64,000 bases of DNA from Streptomyces sp. SPB162 (GTDB lineage Bacteria; Actinomycetota; Actinomycetes; Streptomycetales; Streptomycetaceae). Shown here piece by piece: positions 38,501 to 49,866 of this stretch (position 1 is the first letter of the stretch; every line of letters begins with the position of its first letter). The notes below the pieces were generated by a model that had not been told where the DNA came from, searched no databases, and worked only from the letters and a program-made list of their open reading frames with translations. Both the position numbers and the translations under genes were made by a program. The stretch covers positions 2,976,001 through 3,040,000 of the forward strand of contig NZ_JAQFII010000001.1 of the NCBI RefSeq assembly GCF_029504575.1, written 5' to 3'.

Positions 38501-40537
38501 CGCCTCGTCGGTCCAGGTGGCGGCGAACGCCTCCTGGAAGCGCTCGCGGGCGTCGTCGCCGAGATCGCCGAGGGAGGTGTCGAGCCGCAGGCCGAAGTCG
38601 TACACCCAGGCACGGGTGTGGTCGGTGCGGCGCAGCTCGTAGGGGCGCTCGTCCACGACCTCGACGCCGAGCTTCTGCAGCACCGGCAGGACGGCGGAGA
38701 GCGAGACGGGCGCGCCGGTGCGGTAGATCTTGAAGCGCCGCTCCCCGGGGGCCGCGCCGACCGGCTCGTACAGGCTGAGGGTGAAGTCGCCCTCGGGCTT
38801 GAGGCGTTCGATGTGCTGCAGGTCCGCGACGGCGGAGCGGGGGGTGAAGTCGGCCCGGTAGCCGTCGGGGAAGGCCTGGGCGTAGCTGCGGGTCAGTTCC
38901 GCGGCCCGCTCCTCGCCGCACTCGGCGTTGAGCGCCTCGGCGAAGCCGTCGGCCCAGGAGCGGGCGGCCTCGACGAGCCGGGCCTCGATCCGCTCGATCT
39001 CGGCCTCGGTGAGGTCGGTGAGGGCCGTACCGGGGGCCACCCGGACGACGAAGTGCAGCCGGGAGAGCACCGATTCGGTGTTCCAGGCGGTGAAGTCGAC
39101 GCTGTGGCCGTTCAGCTCGTCCTGGAGGATGTTGGTGAGCCGCAGCCGCACCGCCGTGGTGTAGCGGTCGCGCGGCAGGTAGACCAGCGCGGAGTAGTAC
39201 CGGCCGTACTCGTCCTGCCGGAGGAACAGCCGCAGCCGGCGGCGCTCCTGCAGGTACAGGACGCTGGTGACGATGGAGCGCAGCTCGTCGGCCGGCGTCT
39301 GGAACAGCTCGTCGCGCGGGTAGGTCTCCAGGATCTGGAGCAGGTCGCGGCCGTCGTGGCTGTCCGGGGTGAAGCCGGCGCCCTCCAGCACCTCCTCCAC
39401 CTTGCGGCGGATCACCGGGACGCGCCGTACCGACTCGGTGTACGCGGCGGAGGAGAACAGGCCCAGGAAGCGCCGCTCGCCGATGACGTTGCCCTCGGCG
39501 TCGAACTTCTTCACCCCGACGTAGTCGAGGTAGGAGGGCCGGTGGACGGTGGAGCGGCTGTTGGCCTTGGTGAGGATCAGCAGTTTGTGCTCACGGGCCT
39601 TGGCCCGTGCGTCGACCGGCAGCCGGTTGAACGAGGGGGAACCGGGGTGGGTGCCGTCGTCCCCGTGCTGGGGGTCGGAGCGCAGGATGCCCAGGCCGGT
39701 GCCGGGCACGGCGGACAGGACGTCCTCACCGCTGCCGTCGGGGCCGGCGGCGGTCGTCAGCTCGTACTCGCGGTAGCCGAGGAACGTGAAGTGGTCGTCG
39801 GCGAGCCAGCGCATCAGCTCCCAGGCCTCGCCGACCTCCTGCTCGGGCAGCGGCGGCGGCGTCGCGGCGAGCTCCTCGGCGATCCGGAGCGTCGCCTCGC
39901 GCATCTTCGTCCAGTCCTCGACGGACTCACGGACGTCGGACAGCGCGCCGCGCAGCTCCGCGGTGATCTCCTTGAGGTCGTCGCGGTCGGTCTCGCGGTC
40001 GATCTCGACGTGGATCCAGGACTCGGTGAGCGCGTCGTGCGGCAGATCGGCGGGGGCGCCGCCGTTGTCGTGCACCCCGCAGCCGGAGTCGATGATCTCC
40101 AGCAGCTTCCCCGTCAGGTCGCGACGCACCACGATCTGCGGGTGGACCACCACGTGGATCGCCCGGTCGGCCTGCGACAGGGCGTTGGTGACCGAGTCGA
40201 CGAGGAAGGGCATGTCGTCGGTGACGACCTCGACGACGGTGTGGCTGCACGCCCAGCCGTTCTCCTCGACCGTCGGGGTGTGCACCCGGACGTTCGCGGT
40301 GCCCTGGGGGCGCAGCTCCGCGAGTCGGTAGTGGGACAGCGCCGCGCCGTACACGTCGACCGGATCGCGGTCGAGCAGGTCCTCGGGTGCCGTGTGCAGG
40401 TAGTAGCGCTGGAGGAACGCGAGCAGCGCCTCTTGGTCGAGGCCCTGGCCGGGTGGTCCCCCTGCCGGGCTGTTCTCAGCTACCCGGGCCGCCCGTGCGA
40501 GCAGCTCGGTCTTGGCTTCGTCCAGCTTGGTCTGCAT
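35594..40537 (-). CDS. NAD-specific glutamate dehydrogenase, large (180-kDa) type
   Basis: A 1647-residue protein matching the L_180 class of NAD-dependent glutamate dehydrogenases known from Streptomyces: N-terminal ACT-like regulatory regions ([14 protein letters not shown]), a central catalytic core (about 700-1200, with [33 protein letters not shown] and [15 protein letters not shown]), and a helical C-terminus. It deaminates glutamate to 2-oxoglutarate using NAD and is mainly catabolic. The start MQTKLDEAK at 40537 is preferred over 24 further codons upstream. The 1651-codon plus-strand frame across it is a shadow. Confidence 0.96.
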   Translation of the reverse strand: [1647 protein letters not shown]

Positions 40538-40844
40538 GTCCTCTGACTCCTGTCGCGCGCCGTTGCGTGACGTCGGGTGATGGCGCGGCGTCCCGGTGCG
40601 CGGGTTCACCGCTACGGGACGACGCTATGCCTGGGTACAGGGGAGCCGGACCCCGGTTTACGGGTCGGACTCGCCTGCAGGGATCAACGCTGATCACGCA
40701 GTAAGGCTATCGCTCCGGCCGGGGGGGCTGTCAGGGGACGCCTCTGTACAAATAGCGGACGGATTCTTGGACCAAATGGACAGGGCGCAAACAGTTGCGC
40801 GTCCGTTGAGTTCAGGCAGGCTCAGACGCGGTCAGCACGGCTGA
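40538..40844. other. Upstream region of the glutamate dehydrogenase gene
   Basis: This stretch of 307 bp between the dehydrogenase start and the HAD gene stop contains the dehydrogenase promoter. A short AT-richer segment lies at about 40740-40805. I see no clear operator and no gene. Confidence 0.5.
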
Positions 40845-41507
40845 TCACTTCGCGGCGAGGCGCCGGGCGGCCTCGACCGCCTCCGCGAGCGAATCCACCA
40901 CCGGCACTCCGGCCGCCGCCAGGCTGACCCGGCTGTGCGAGCCGCCGGTGTACAGGACGGCGTGCGCTCCCGCGTGGGCGGCCGCCAGCGCGTCGTCCAC
41001 CGCGTCCCCGATGACGACCACGCGGTCGGGCGCGACGCCCTCCAGCGCGGCCAGGTGGCGGACCATCTGGGCGGCCTTGCCGCCGCCGGACGGCCCGGTC
41101 GAACCGTCCATCCGGACGAAGTGCCGCTCGATGCCATGGGTGCGCACGATCGGTATCAGCAGATCGTGCGGGGCGAGCGAGCAGAGCGACTGCGTCAGCC
41201 CCGCGAGCTGCTGGGCGGCCAGCAGCTCGGCCGCGCCCTCGGCGAGAGCGCAGTCGCCGGCCCGCTCCCAGTAGTGGCGGTGGAACGCCTCGTCCATCGC
41301 CAGCCACTCGGCGTCCGTGGGCAGCCGGCCGATCAGCCGCTCGTAGAACTTCGGCACGGGTACGCAGTACAGCTCGCGGTAGCGGTCCAGCGTGATCGGG
41401 GACAGGCCGAGCTCGGCGAAGGAGGCGTTCGTGGCCTCCAGCACCGCGTCGATGTCGTGGAAGAGGGTCCCGTTCCAGTCCCACACCAGATGCGCGTTCA
41501 CCCTCAC
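40845..41507 (-). CDS. HAD-family hydrolase (phosphoglycolate phosphatase-like)
   Basis: A 220-residue haloacid dehalogenase-type phosphatase. Motif I is VWDWNGTL, with nucleophile Asp10 but Asn12 where the second aspartate normally stands; motif IV is VVVIGDAVDDALAA. The DWNGTL variant occurs in a known group of actinobacterial HAD proteins. Substrate unknown. Confidence 0.87.
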   Translation of the reverse strand: MRVNAHLVWDWNGTLFHDIDAVLEATNASFAELGLSPITLDRYRELYCVPVPKFYERLIGRLPTDAEWLAMDEAFHRHYWERAGDCALAEGAAELLAAQQLAGLTQSLCSLAPHDLLIPIVRTHGIERHFVRMDGSTGPSGGGKAAQMVRHLAALEGVAPDRVVVIGDAVDDALAAAHAGAHAVLYTGGSHSRVSLAAAGVPVVDSLAEAVEAARRLAAK

Positions 41508-41611
41508 GACGTTACCCGGCGGCTACGACAGCCCGGCGGCCGCACGGGGTCCGGGCGGCACGGGACCGGGGCGGAACGGAGGGCCGGGCGGCACCGGAGG
41601 GTCCGGGGGCC

Positions 41612-42118
41612 TCAGCCGATCAGGTTGGGGATCTCCTGGGTCGCGAACCAGAGCAGTTCGTGGTCCTCAGCGCCGTCGACGGTGAACCGGGCGTCGTCGT
41701 CGCCCGCGTCGGCCGCGCCCAGCGCCAGCGCGGCGGCGGTCACGTCCTCCTCCGCTTCGTCGGCGTCCAGGTGTACGGCGGCGGCGTCGCGCATCGACAC
41801 CGCGGCGGCCAGCCGGACCTCACCGAGGGCGGCCGAGTCCAGCCCGCGGTCCGGGTCGAAGGAGACGGCCGACTCCGGCACGTCCACCGCGAGCACGACA
41901 CGGCGGCGCGGGACGTCGGGGGCCACGGCGAGCTGCCGGAGCGACGCCTGGGCGGCCCGGGTCAGAGCCGCGTACTCCAGCTCCTCGATGTCGTCGGAGA
42001 CGTACCACTCGCGAAGGCTGGGGGTGACCGCGTAGGCGTCCAGCGGGGCGGGGCCCAGTTCGCCCGCCTTGTGGGCCCCGGCCAGGCCGGGCAGGGTCGT
42101 GGGGATGTAGACGCGCAT
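41612..42118 (-). CDS. Conserved actinobacterial protein (DUF6912-like)
   Basis: A 168-residue acidic protein starting MRVYIPTTLPGLAGAHKAGE. It has no visible motif, signal or membrane helix. The N-terminal strand and the phrase AYAVTPSLREWYVSDDIEELEY are typical of a small conserved actinobacterial family near secA; function is unknown. The longer frame upstream (to 42514) covers the promoter region of the divergent gene and is not used. Confidence 0.72.
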   Translation of the reverse strand: MRVYIPTTLPGLAGAHKAGELGPAPLDAYAVTPSLREWYVSDDIEELEYAALTRAAQASLRQLAVAPDVPRRRVVLAVDVPESAVSFDPDRGLDSAALGEVRLAAAVSMRDAAAVHLDADEAEEDVTAAALALGAADAGDDDARFTVDGAEDHELLWFATQEIPNLIG

Positions 42119-42323
42119 GCCGGTCAGCATACGTGCGGAACGGCGCGACCACGCGGATAGGTGAAACGGCCGCCCGTGCCCCGCGCCCGCGGACGCCGTT
42201 GCCCGCCGCCGCCCGCCCCCGTACAACCGGGTTACCGAACGGTAGAAACCGGCGGCCGGGGCCGCCCGGTGGCGCCGGCGCAACCGGATGATCCCGCCCG
42301 CACCGCACCACGGGGGTACCAAC

Positions 42324-42800
42324 ATGGCCGTCACGTCACCCGCGTCCGCCCGTCCCGGACCGGCCCGCGCCGCCCGCAGGTCCGGCCCGCCGAACCGGCA
42401 CGACCACCGGCGCCCGCCGGTCCGGGAGGGATGGGCGGGCCGGGCGGCAGCCGTTCCGCCGCACCTGTGGTTCGCCGGCCGGCTGCTCACCGTCCTCACC
42501 GGCCGGCAGCCCATCAGCTGCCTGGCCGGCCGGGTCCGCGGCCCCGCCTACGACCGGCTCTGGGAGCTGGTGAACGCACGCGCCGACTGGCGGCACCGGG
42601 CCCGCGGCCAGGCGCCCTACGTCCACAGCTGCCAGGTCGCGCGGCAGCACGACGGCGCCCTGGAGGTGACGGCCGTCGTCTCCCTGACCCATGACGCCTT
42701 CCGGGCCATCGCCTTCCGCCTGGAGCGCGGCCCGGCGGCGGGTGCGGCCGAAGGAGCGGGCGGGGGTGTCTGGCGCTGCACCGCGGTCGAGGCCCGCTGA
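42324..42800 (+). CDS. Rv3235-family protein
   Basis: A 158-residue protein with a basic, Pro/Arg-rich N-terminus and a C-terminal domain (about 45-150: LWFAGRLLTVLTGRQPISCL, ending in WRCTAV) of the Rv3235 family. In actinobacteria this family is encoded beside secA, as here (convergent). Biochemical role is unknown. ATG 42324 is preferred over an earlier in-frame ATG because it gives the compact family length. Confidence 0.78.
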   Translation: MAVTSPASARPGPARAARRSGPPNRHDHRRPPVREGWAGRAAAVPPHLWFAGRLLTVLTGRQPISCLAGRVRGPAYDRLWELVNARADWRHRARGQAPYVHSCQVARQHDGALEVTAVVSLTHDAFRAIAFRLERGPAAGAAEGAGGGVWRCTAVEAR

Positions 42801-42814
42801 CGGGGGTACGAACG

Positions 42815-42857
42815 CGGCCGGGGCCGGACCCCCGTGATGGGAGCCCGGCCCCGGCCG
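42815..42857. terminator. Bidirectional terminator between Rv3235-family gene and secA
   Basis: CGGCCGGGGCCGG and CCGGCCCCGGCCG form a perfect 13-bp stem with a 17-base loop between convergent genes. Confidence 0.82.
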
Positions 42858-42893
42858 GTGCTTCGCTGTCGTGCCTCGTGCGTCCCGCCTGCG

Positions 42894-45671
<2,778 letters not shown>

Positions 45672-45895
45672 GTAGGCTGGCTCCTTGCCGGTCGGGCCTG
45701 GCACGTAATCTCGCGCTGGGCACAGCGGGATGCACTCCGCCGCAACGGCCATCGTAAGCGAGGACACCTGCGGGCCGGGAGGTCCGTCAGCACACCGGTC
45801 CTGCGTCACCCCGCGTAGTACTACAAATCGCCTTTTCAACCGGCTCGGCGACGGGCGCCCGCCGGGCGGTCCCGGCGGTCGGGGATACTCCGCTC

Positions 45896-46487
45896 ATGGA
45901 GCCCACCACCCTCACCACAGAACGTCTCCTCCTGCGCACTCTGGAGCCGGCCGACGCCGACGCCGTGTACCAGGCGTGCCAGGACCCCGAGATCTCCCGC
46001 TGGACCAGCGTCCCCTCGCCGTACACGCGGGAGCACGCGGCGGACTTCACGGGTCCGGTGAGCGCCCAGGGGTGGGCGGACGACATCCTCTACAACTTCG
46101 GCGCCTTCACCAAGGACGACGGCACGCTGGTCGGGTCCATCGGACTGGTGCGGCTCGGCAGGCTGGGGCCGCCCGACCACCAGGCCGAACTCGGCTACTG
46201 GACGGTCAGGGAGCAGCGCGGCCGCGGGTACACCGCCGAGGCGGGCCTCGCGGTGTGCCGGTGGGCGTTCACCGACCTCGGGCGTGGAGCGCATGGAGTG
46301 GTACGCGGACGCCGGCAACGAGGGGTCGCGCGCGGTCGCCCGCAGGATCGGCTTCGTCCTGGAGGGCACCCAGCGCGCCAAGATCATCCACAACGGCACC
46401 CGGCGGGACTGCTGGTCGGGTTCGCTGCTCCCCTCGGACCTGGGACTTCCGCTGTCGACGCCGTACCTGGCGTTCCCGGGCGCGTAA
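45896..46487 (+). pseudogene. GNAT-family N-acetyltransferase (RimJ-like), frame broken at about 46280
   Basis: The first 128 residues (TERLLLRTLEPADADAVYQ, ELGYWTVREQRGRGYTAEAG) are a typical RimJ-like acetyltransferase. One extra G in 46280-46282 shifts the frame; removal restores FTDLGVERMEWYADAGNEGS and the ending RIGFVLEGTQRAKI, stopping at 46487 with a total of about 196 residues. Such enzymes acetylate protein N-termini or small molecules. The break is of the same kind as the four others in the window. Confidence 0.83.
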
Positions 46488-46494
46488 GTCACCT

Positions 46495-46720
46495 CGGGCG
46501 GGCTGGGGGGCGGGCTCGGGCGGGCTTCGGGCAGGCTTGGGGCAGGTTTCGGGCGGGCTTCGGGCGGGCTTCGGGCGGGCTCGGGCGGGCTTCGGGCGGG
46601 CTCGGCCAGGCTCGGGCGGGTTCCGGGCGGGCTCGGGCGGGCTTGGGGCAGGTTTCGGGCGGGCTCGGCCAGGCTCGGGCGGGTTCCGGGCGGGCTCGAA
46701 CGGGCTTCGAACGGGCGGAA
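46495..46720 (+). repeat. G-rich tandem array (GGGCGGGCT units)
   Basis: About 20 units of GGGCGGGCTTC, GGGCGGGCTC, GGGCGGGTTCC and close variants run head to tail between the acetyltransferase and the YcaQ-like gene. Runs of three or more G recur every 4-11 bases on the plus strand, which is suitable for G-quadruplex formation. No gene is supported here. Confidence 0.85.
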
Positions 46721-46768
46721 CCCAGGGGGCATGCGGCATTGTCAGTGGCGCGTTCTAGGCTCTGCGGC

Positions 46769-47965
46769 ATGACTCCGCTGCCGCCTCCCGTAGCCACCCT
46801 GTCCGCGGATGACGCCCGCCGGATCGCTCTGCGGGCGCAGGGCCTGCTCGGCGTGCCGGACCGGCGCGCGGGGGTTCGCGGGGTACTGCGCAGACTCGGG
46901 GCGGTGCAGCTCGACACGATCTCCGTCCTGGCGCGGTCGCACGAGCTCATCCCGTACGCGCGGCTGGGCGCCGTGAGCCGGGAGACCGTCGAGAAGGCGT
47001 ACTGGAACGGCTCCCACGCGTTCGAGTACTGGTCGCACGCCGCCTGCATCCTGCCCATCGAGGAGTGGCCGCACTTCGCCTTCCGGCGCCGCGCCCGGCG
47101 GGACAAGGGCCACCGCTGGCACGTGCTGGAGGACGCGGATCGCTCGTGCGGAGCCGTGCTGGACCGGCTCAAGGCCGACGGGCCGCTCACGTCCACGGAA
47201 CTGGGCGGCGCCAAGAACGGCGGCCCGTGGTGGGACTGGTCGGAGACGAAGATCGCGGTGGAGTGGCTGCTGGACACCGGGCAGGTGGTCTGCACGGAGC
47301 GGCGCGGCTGGAAGCGCGTCTACGACCTCGCGGAGCGCGCCGTTCCCGGCGCCCTGCTGCATGACGACCTCTCGGACGCCGAGTGCGTGCGGCGGCTCGT
47401 GGCGCAGGCCGGGGCGGCGATGGGCGTGGCCACCCGCGCCGACCTGGCGGACTACCACCGGCTCAAGGGCGAGCAGGTGATGTCGGTGATCGAGGACTCC
47501 GGGCTCGTCCCGGTCGAGGTCGAGGGCTGGGCCAAGCCGGCCTGGGCGGACCCGCTGGTACTGGACGCCGAGTCCGCCGCGAAGCGCGGCCGGCACCGCA
47601 CCACGCTGCTCTCCCCGTTCGACTCCCTGGTCTGGGACCGGCCGCGTACGGAGCGGATCTTCGGTTTCACCCACCGGCTGGAGGCGTACGTCCCCAAGCC
47701 GAAGCGCGTCCACGGCTACTTCGCGATGCCGCTGCTGGCGGGCGGCAATCTGGTGGGCCGGGTGGACCCGGCACGCGAGGGCAGCACCCTCGTGGCCCGA
47801 CAGGTGACGCTCGAGGGCCCGAAGGCGGTGCAGCCGGCGGCCGAGGCGATCGCCGAGGCGGCCGGCTGGGTCGGCTGCACGGACGCGCGGGTGGAGCGGG
47901 TGCTGCCGGAGACACTGCGGGAGCCGCTGGCGGACGCACTGCGCCTGACGCACGACCGCCGCTGA
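46769..47965 (+). CDS. YcaQ-family winged-helix DNA glycosylase
   Basis: A 398-residue protein of the HTH_42/YcaQ family, whose members remove alkylated bases and unhook interstrand crosslinks. The family's catalytic QxD motif is visible as AVQLDTISVL (Gln47-Leu48-Asp49), as in the AlkX/YcaQ type rather than the QxQ of AlkZ. Other family features are FEYWSHAACILPIEEWP and LLSPFDSLVWDRPRTERIFGF. Start ATG 46769 follows the G-rich array. Confidence 0.87.
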   Translation: MTPLPPPVATLSADDARRIALRAQGLLGVPDRRAGVRGVLRRLGAVQLDTISVLARSHELIPYARLGAVSRETVEKAYWNGSHAFEYWSHAACILPIEEWPHFAFRRRARRDKGHRWHVLEDADRSCGAVLDRLKADGPLTSTELGGAKNGGPWWDWSETKIAVEWLLDTGQVVCTERRGWKRVYDLAERAVPGALLHDDLSDAECVRRLVAQAGAAMGVATRADLADYHRLKGEQVMSVIEDSGLVPVEVEGWAKPAWADPLVLDAESAAKRGRHRTTLLSPFDSLVWDRPRTERIFGFTHRLEAYVPKPKRVHGYFAMPLLAGGNLVGRVDPAREGSTLVARQVTLEGPKAVQPAAEAIAEAAGWVGCTDARVERVLPETLREPLADALRLTHDRR

Positions 47966-48001
47966 CGCACGGCCGCCGGCTCGCGCCCGCCCTCGCGCGG
48001 G

Positions 48002-48742
48002 CTACCGGATCTCGAGGATCTTCTCGCGCATCGCGTAGACCACGGCCTCCATCCGGGAGTGCAGCTGCAGCTTCTCCAGGATGTTGCGCACGTGGTTCTT
48101 CACGGTGTTCTCGCTGATGAACAACTGCTTGGCGATGTCACGGTTGTTCAGGCCGGTCGCCACGAGCTTGAGCACTTCCAGCTCCCGGTCGGTGAGCCGC
48201 GGCGCGGGCACCAGTCGCCGCTCGTCGGTCCGCTGGATCATCGACTTGAACTCGGTGAGGAGCTTCGACGCCATCGAGGGACTGATCTGCGACTGACCGT
48301 CGGCCACGGCGCGGATGGCGGTGGCGACCTCGTCCGTGGAGATCTCCTTGAGGAGGTATCCCGTCGCGCCGGCCTTGATCGCCTCGTAGAGGTCGGCCTC
48401 TTCGTCGCTTATCGTCAGCATGATGATCTTGGCGCTGGGGGCGACCTCCTTGATCGAGGTGCAGGCCTCGATACCGCCGCGCCTGGGCATCCTGACGTCC
48501 ATCAGCACGATGTCCGGCAGCAGGTCGGCGGCCTTCTCCACCGCCTCCGCGCCGTCCCCCGCCTCACCGATGACCTGGATGTCCTCCTCCTGGGCGAGGA
48601 CGATCTCCAGGCCTCGCCGGAACAGGGCGTGATCGTCGACGACCAGCACCCTGATGGGCTCCTTGCGGGGCGCCTCCAGGTGGTCCCTCGCGGGACCGCG
48701 CCCCTCGTCGCCGATGTCTGCGGGCTCGAAGCTGTCCGGCAT
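48002..48742 (-). CDS. NarL/LuxR-family response regulator
   Basis: A 246-residue protein with an N-terminal extension (1-29), a receiver domain (phosphoacceptor Asp82 in VLMDVRMPR, acidic pair VVDDH, Lys in LLKE) and a LuxR HTH (about 180-240: [25 protein letters not shown]). No histidine kinase gene is adjacent, so it is an orphan in this window. It is separated from hpf by a terminator. Confidence 0.92.
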   Translation of the reverse strand: MPDSFEPADIGDEGRGPARDHLEAPRKEPIRVLVVDDHALFRRGLEIVLAQEEDIQVIGEAGDGAEAVEKAADLLPDIVLMDVRMPRRGGIEACTSIKEVAPSAKIIMLTISDEEADLYEAIKAGATGYLLKEISTDEVATAIRAVADGQSQISPSMASKLLTEFKSMIQRTDERRLVPAPRLTDRELEVLKLVATGLNNRDIAKQLFISENTVKNHVRNILEKLQLHSRMEAVVYAMREKILEIR

Positions 48743-48845
48743 CAGATCCTCCCCCTCAGGCCAGAGTTGGCAGCTTGTCCCATGCTTTCACGACTGGGGG
48801 CCGTCTGGTGCTTTCGTGGCTGGGGGGCCGGACCGTCCGGGGCGC

Positions 48846-48881
48846 GGCGCCGCCCCCGGAGGAGTGTCCGGGGGCGGCGCC
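48846..48881 (-). terminator. Terminator of hpf
   Basis: GGCGCCGCCCCCGG and CCGGGGGCGGCGCC form a perfect 14-bp stem with an 8-base loop, 28 bp beyond the hpf stop on the minus strand. Confidence 0.87.
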
Positions 48882-48908
48882 ATCCATATGGCCGTGCGGC
48901 GGGGAAAA

Positions 48909-49586
48909 TCAGCGGCGGAGCGCGCCGCCCGCGCCTGAGGGCGCCTCCTCGGCGGACGGGTCCGCCTTCAGGTGAAGGACTCCGTAGTCGTAGCCGTGCC
49001 GCCGGTAGACGACACTCGGCGAGTTCGTGTCGGAGTCGATGAAAAGGTAGAAGTCGTGCCCGACCAGCTCCATCTCGTAGAGGGCTTGGTCGAGCGCCAT
49101 CGGCGCGGCGGCGTGCGTCTTCTCGCGCACTACCAACGGGCCGTCCCCCTGCACCTCGAGCGGCCCGATCCGGGTCGTCGGTACGGCGTCCTCCGCGGCC
49201 GGCGCGGGCGCCGAGCCGTTCAGCTCACCCGTCAGCCCGGCTGTGGCCTGGGCGACGCTGACCGGCGTACGCCCTCCGCCATGGTGCACCCGGCGCTTGT
49301 CGGCCGCCTTGCGCAGCCGCGCCTCGAGCTTGGCCACCGCGAGGTCGAGCGCGGCATACGGATCGGCCGCAGAGGCCTCGGCTCGCACCACGGGGCCGCG
49401 GGTGTTCAGTGTGATCTCCACCCGGTCGGACCTGTCCGACTGGCGGGGGTTGAGCTCTTTGGACACCTCGACGTCCAGGCTGATCACCTTGCCATCGAGC
49501 TTCTGGATCTTGTCCAGCTTCTCGGTCACGTGCTTACGGAACCGATCAGCCACCTCGGTCTTGCGGCCCTTGATGACGATGTCCAC
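48909..49586 (-). CDS. hpf: Ribosome hibernation promoting factor, long form
   Basis: A 225-residue protein. The N-terminal S30AE domain (1-105: MDIVIKGRKTEVADRFRKHV, RVEITLNTRGPVVRAEASA) binds the 30S decoding site; the C-terminal domain (about 165-215: MALDQALYEMELVGHDFYLF, VVYRRHGYDYGVLHL) drives 100S ribosome dimerisation. It protects idle ribosomes in stationary phase. It has its own terminator and a 280-bp upstream gap that should carry its promoter. Confidence 0.95.
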   Translation of the reverse strand: MDIVIKGRKTEVADRFRKHVTEKLDKIQKLDGKVISLDVEVSKELNPRQSDRSDRVEITLNTRGPVVRAEASAADPYAALDLAVAKLEARLRKAADKRRVHHGGGRTPVSVAQATAGLTGELNGSAPAPAAEDAVPTTRIGPLEVQGDGPLVVREKTHAAAPMALDQALYEMELVGHDFYLFIDSDTNSPSVVYRRHGYDYGVLHLKADPSAEEAPSGAGGALRR

Positions 49587-49866
49587 TCAGAACTCCGTTC
49601 CGGATCGCTCCGAACGCGCGGAGCGCATCCCAATCGCTTAGGCCGGCCGGGCACCTGTCCCGTCCGGCGCTGCGTCAGCTGCTGCTTCTCCTGCCCCGAA
49701 ATTCGCCGGAGCCACCGAAGCCGCGGCTTTCACCTCCTTCTCCCCCACCAGCAAGATCAACACCCCATGGTGTTCACCCTGCCTCACAACCGAACATAGT
49801 CCTGGAGTGCGGAGGTCGGCATCCCCAGCATCGGTATACCTCCGTTCGGGTGAACGCCCGGCTGTA

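Noticed and set aside
35591..40546. 1651-codon open frame on the plus strand
   Set aside because: It is antisense to the glutamate dehydrogenase gene, has a composition typical of high-GC shadow frames, and lacks recognisable domains.
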